Shown here: positions 62,564-64,000 of the stretch, piece by piece | How the letters are laid out: each line of letters begins with the position of its first letter | How positions within the stretch are numbered: the stretch's first letter is position 1 | Source: Paracoccus liaowanqingii | GTDB taxonomy: Bacteria; Pseudomonadota; Alphaproteobacteria; Rhodobacterales; Rhodobacteraceae | Direction of reading: 5' to 3' | DNA: 64,000 bases | NCBI RefSeq assembly: GCF_004683865.2 | Contig: NZ_CP038439.1 | Location: 1,404,501-1,468,500, forward strand | Position numbers and translations under genes: made by a program | Notes under the pieces: generated by a model | What the model was told of the DNA's origin: nothing | Databases searched by the model: none | What the model saw: the letters and a program-made list of their open reading frames with translations, nothing else

Positions 62564-63349
62564 GTGACCCGCGCCGACCCCGCCTTCTTCCAGATCCGCC
62601 TGGCGACCGACCCGCAGGACCTGCGGGCCGCGCAGCGTCTGCGCTATCGGGTCTTCGTCGAGGAGTTGGGCGGCACCGGCCCGCTGGTCGATCATGACGC
62701 CCGGCTGGAATGCGACGAGTTCGATCCGGTCGTCGATCACCTCTGCCTGATCGACACCCGCCGCGATCCGGCGGCGCTTGACCATGTGGTGGGCGTCTAT
62801 CGCCTGCTGCGCAGCGACGTGGCGGCGCGCTTCGGGCGCTTCTACTGCGACGGCGAATACGATCTGTCGCCCCTGCGCGACAGCGGGCGGCCGCTGCTGG
62901 AGCTGGGGCGGTCCTGCGTCGATGCCGATCACCGGGGCGGGGCGGCGATGTTCCTGATGTGGAACGCGCTGGCCGATTACGTGCTGGACCACGGCATCCA
63001 GATCCTGTTCGGGGTGGCCAGCTTTCACGGCACCGACGCCTCGCTGCTGGCGCCGTCTCTGTCCTGGCTGCACCATCACCATCTGGCGCCCGAGACGCTG
63101 CGCCCCCGCGCGCGCGACACGGGCTTCCAGACCATGGACCTGATCCCGCCCGAGCGGCTGGACCGGCGCGAGGCGATGGTGGCCATGCCCGCGCTGATCA
63201 AGGCCTATCTGCGCCTTGGCGGCCAGGTGGGCCTGGGCGCCTTCACCGACCGGGCCTTCAACACCACCGATGTCTTCCTGCTGATGGACACCGCCGCCAT
63301 GTCGGCCAAGCACAAGCAGTTCTACGAAAGCCGCTGGCAGCCGACATGA
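62564..63349 (+). CDS. olsB: Ornithine-acyl-ACP N-acyltransferase (OlsB)
   Basis: First step of ornithine lipid synthesis: 3-hydroxyacyl transfer to ornithine. 261 residues. The GNAT-like core is visible with RYRVFVEELGG, LELGRSCVDADHRGG and GVASFHGTD, typical of OlsB. GTG 62564 is used since the frame's ATG 62474 lies in AT-rich non-coding sequence. olsA follows 24 bases later. Confidence 0.9.
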   Translation: MTRADPAFFQIRLATDPQDLRAAQRLRYRVFVEELGGTGPLVDHDARLECDEFDPVVDHLCLIDTRRDPAALDHVVGVYRLLRSDVAARFGRFYCDGEYDLSPLRDSGRPLLELGRSCVDADHRGGAAMFLMWNALADYVLDHGIQILFGVASFHGTDASLLAPSLSWLHHHHLAPETLRPRARDTGFQTMDLIPPERLDRREAMVAMPALIKAYLRLGGQVGLGAFTDRAFNTTDVFLLMDTAAMSAKHKQFYESRWQPT

Positions 63350-63373
63350 GCCCCCGTCCATGAGCGTCCGCGC

Positions 63374-64000
63374 ATGAGCCCCACCTGGCGCGAGGGCGCG
63401 CCGCCGCCGCTGACCGGGCCGCGCGATGTGCGGGACTGGCTGCGGGTGATCCGGCGCGGCCTGCCTGCCGTGCTGGTCCTGCTGCTGGGCGTGCTGCTGA
63501 TCCTGCCGCTGCGCGGGGTCGAGCGGCTGGTTCACGGCCGCCGCCGCCCGTGGACCGGCCCGCATGTGCAGATCGTCTGCCGCCTCGTGCTGGCCTGCCT
63601 GGGGATCGGCTGGCGGCGCGAGGGGGTGCCCCTGCGCGGCCCCGGCGCGGTGGTGGCCAACCATTCCAGCTGGCTGGACATCCTGGTCCTGAACGCAGCG
63701 CTGCCGGTCTTCTTCGTCAGCAAGGCCGAGGTCGCCTCGTGGCCCGGCATCAACATCCTGACCCGCGTGACCGACACGCATTTCGTCACCCGCGACCCGA
63801 GACTGGCCCGCGTGCAGGCCGCCGAATTTGCCGCCCGCCTGCGCGCCGGCCACCGGCTGCTGTTCTTCCCCGAGGGAACCTCGACCGACGGCCGCCGCGT
63901 GCTGCCCTTCAAGCCGACGCTGTTCCAGGGCTTCCTGGACGCCGACCTGCCCCAGGGTCTGGCGATCCAGCCCGTCTCGGCGCTGTACGCGGCGCCCCCG
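63374..64000 (+). CDS. olsA: 1-acyl-sn-glycerol-3-phosphate acyltransferase family, OlsA-like (3' end outside window)
   Basis: 209 codons visible. N-terminal transmembrane helix (about 28-50), acyltransferase HX4D motif H97-D102 (NHSSWLD) and the glycerophosphate-site FPEGT (165-169). Position immediately after olsB indicates OlsA, which acylates lyso-ornithine lipid; PlsC activity is also possible. The C-terminus is not in the window. Confidence 0.88.
   Translation, partial: MSPTWREGAPPPLTGPRDVRDWLRVIRRGLPAVLVLLLGVLLILPLRGVERLVHGRRRPWTGPHVQIVCRLVLACLGIGWRREGVPLRGPGAVVANHSSWLDILVLNAALPVFFVSKAEVASWPGINILTRVTDTHFVTRDPRLARVQAAEFAARLRAGHRLLFFPEGTSTDGRRVLPFKPTLFQGFLDADLPQGLAIQPVSALYAAPP

Overview
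The window is a gene-dense, GC-rich stretch of an alphaproteobacterial chromosome, most consistent with Rhodobacteraceae and probably Paracoccus or a close relative. Evidence includes a short-form HisG with HisZ, a ChpT-type phosphotransferase, an alphaproteobacterial SOS box (GTTC-N7-GTTC) at lexA, a ccoGHIS cluster behind an FNR-type box, a class II-like AroA, and many 1- or 4-base start/stop overlaps. I see no phage, insertion sequence, CRISPR array, rRNA or replication origin, and no gene-free stretch over about 300 bases.

Layout. 1-10.5 kb: a D-Ala-D-Ala carboxypeptidase (cut by the left edge), clpS, an RsmC-like methyltransferase overlapping an SDR protein, hemF, a YnfA-type membrane protein, parE, a GST, an alpha/beta hydrolase lipoprotein, and a DUF1007/NicO metal-export pair. 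10.5-18.4 kb: ccoGHIS (maturation of cbb3 oxidase) convergent with hisS-hisZ-hisG, then slyX. 18.6-26.2 kb: purA, a DUF2842 protein, thiN, ispG, moaA, a lipoprotein, an AlkD-like protein, aroA. 26.3-35.2 kb: propionyl-CoA synthetase, malic enzyme, and a tightly packed nucleoside salvage operon cdd-deoA-deoB-add-upp. 35.3-49.4 kb: a frameshifted SPOR-domain gene, hemE, hemC, lexA, moeA/moaC, and the tryptophan genes trpG-trpD-(ung)-trpC facing trpE behind ppiD. 49.4-64 kb: two secreted PRC-barrel proteins, gpt, a LysE exporter, fabI, pdxH, a double cold-shock-domain protein, a DUF192 protein, tRNA-Pro, two small uncharacterised genes, a spermidine-synthase-like membrane protein, tyrS, anmK, two identical tRNA-Asp genes, proA, chpT, a DUF3553 protein, and olsB-olsA (ornithine lipids; olsA is cut by the right edge).

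Most genes are housekeeping: tetrapyrrole, molybdopterin, tryptophan, histidine, isoprenoid and nucleotide metabolism, and respiration. The least explained material is between genes: a family of structured repeats placed just after stop codons, two short tandem arrays beside members of that family, several operator-like palindromes (ccoG, lexA, prpE, maeB, olsB, and a 52-codon gene), one frameshifted gene, and an SDR protein without its catalytic lysine. I found no clear multi-gene novel system; the repeat family and the small genes are the best leads.
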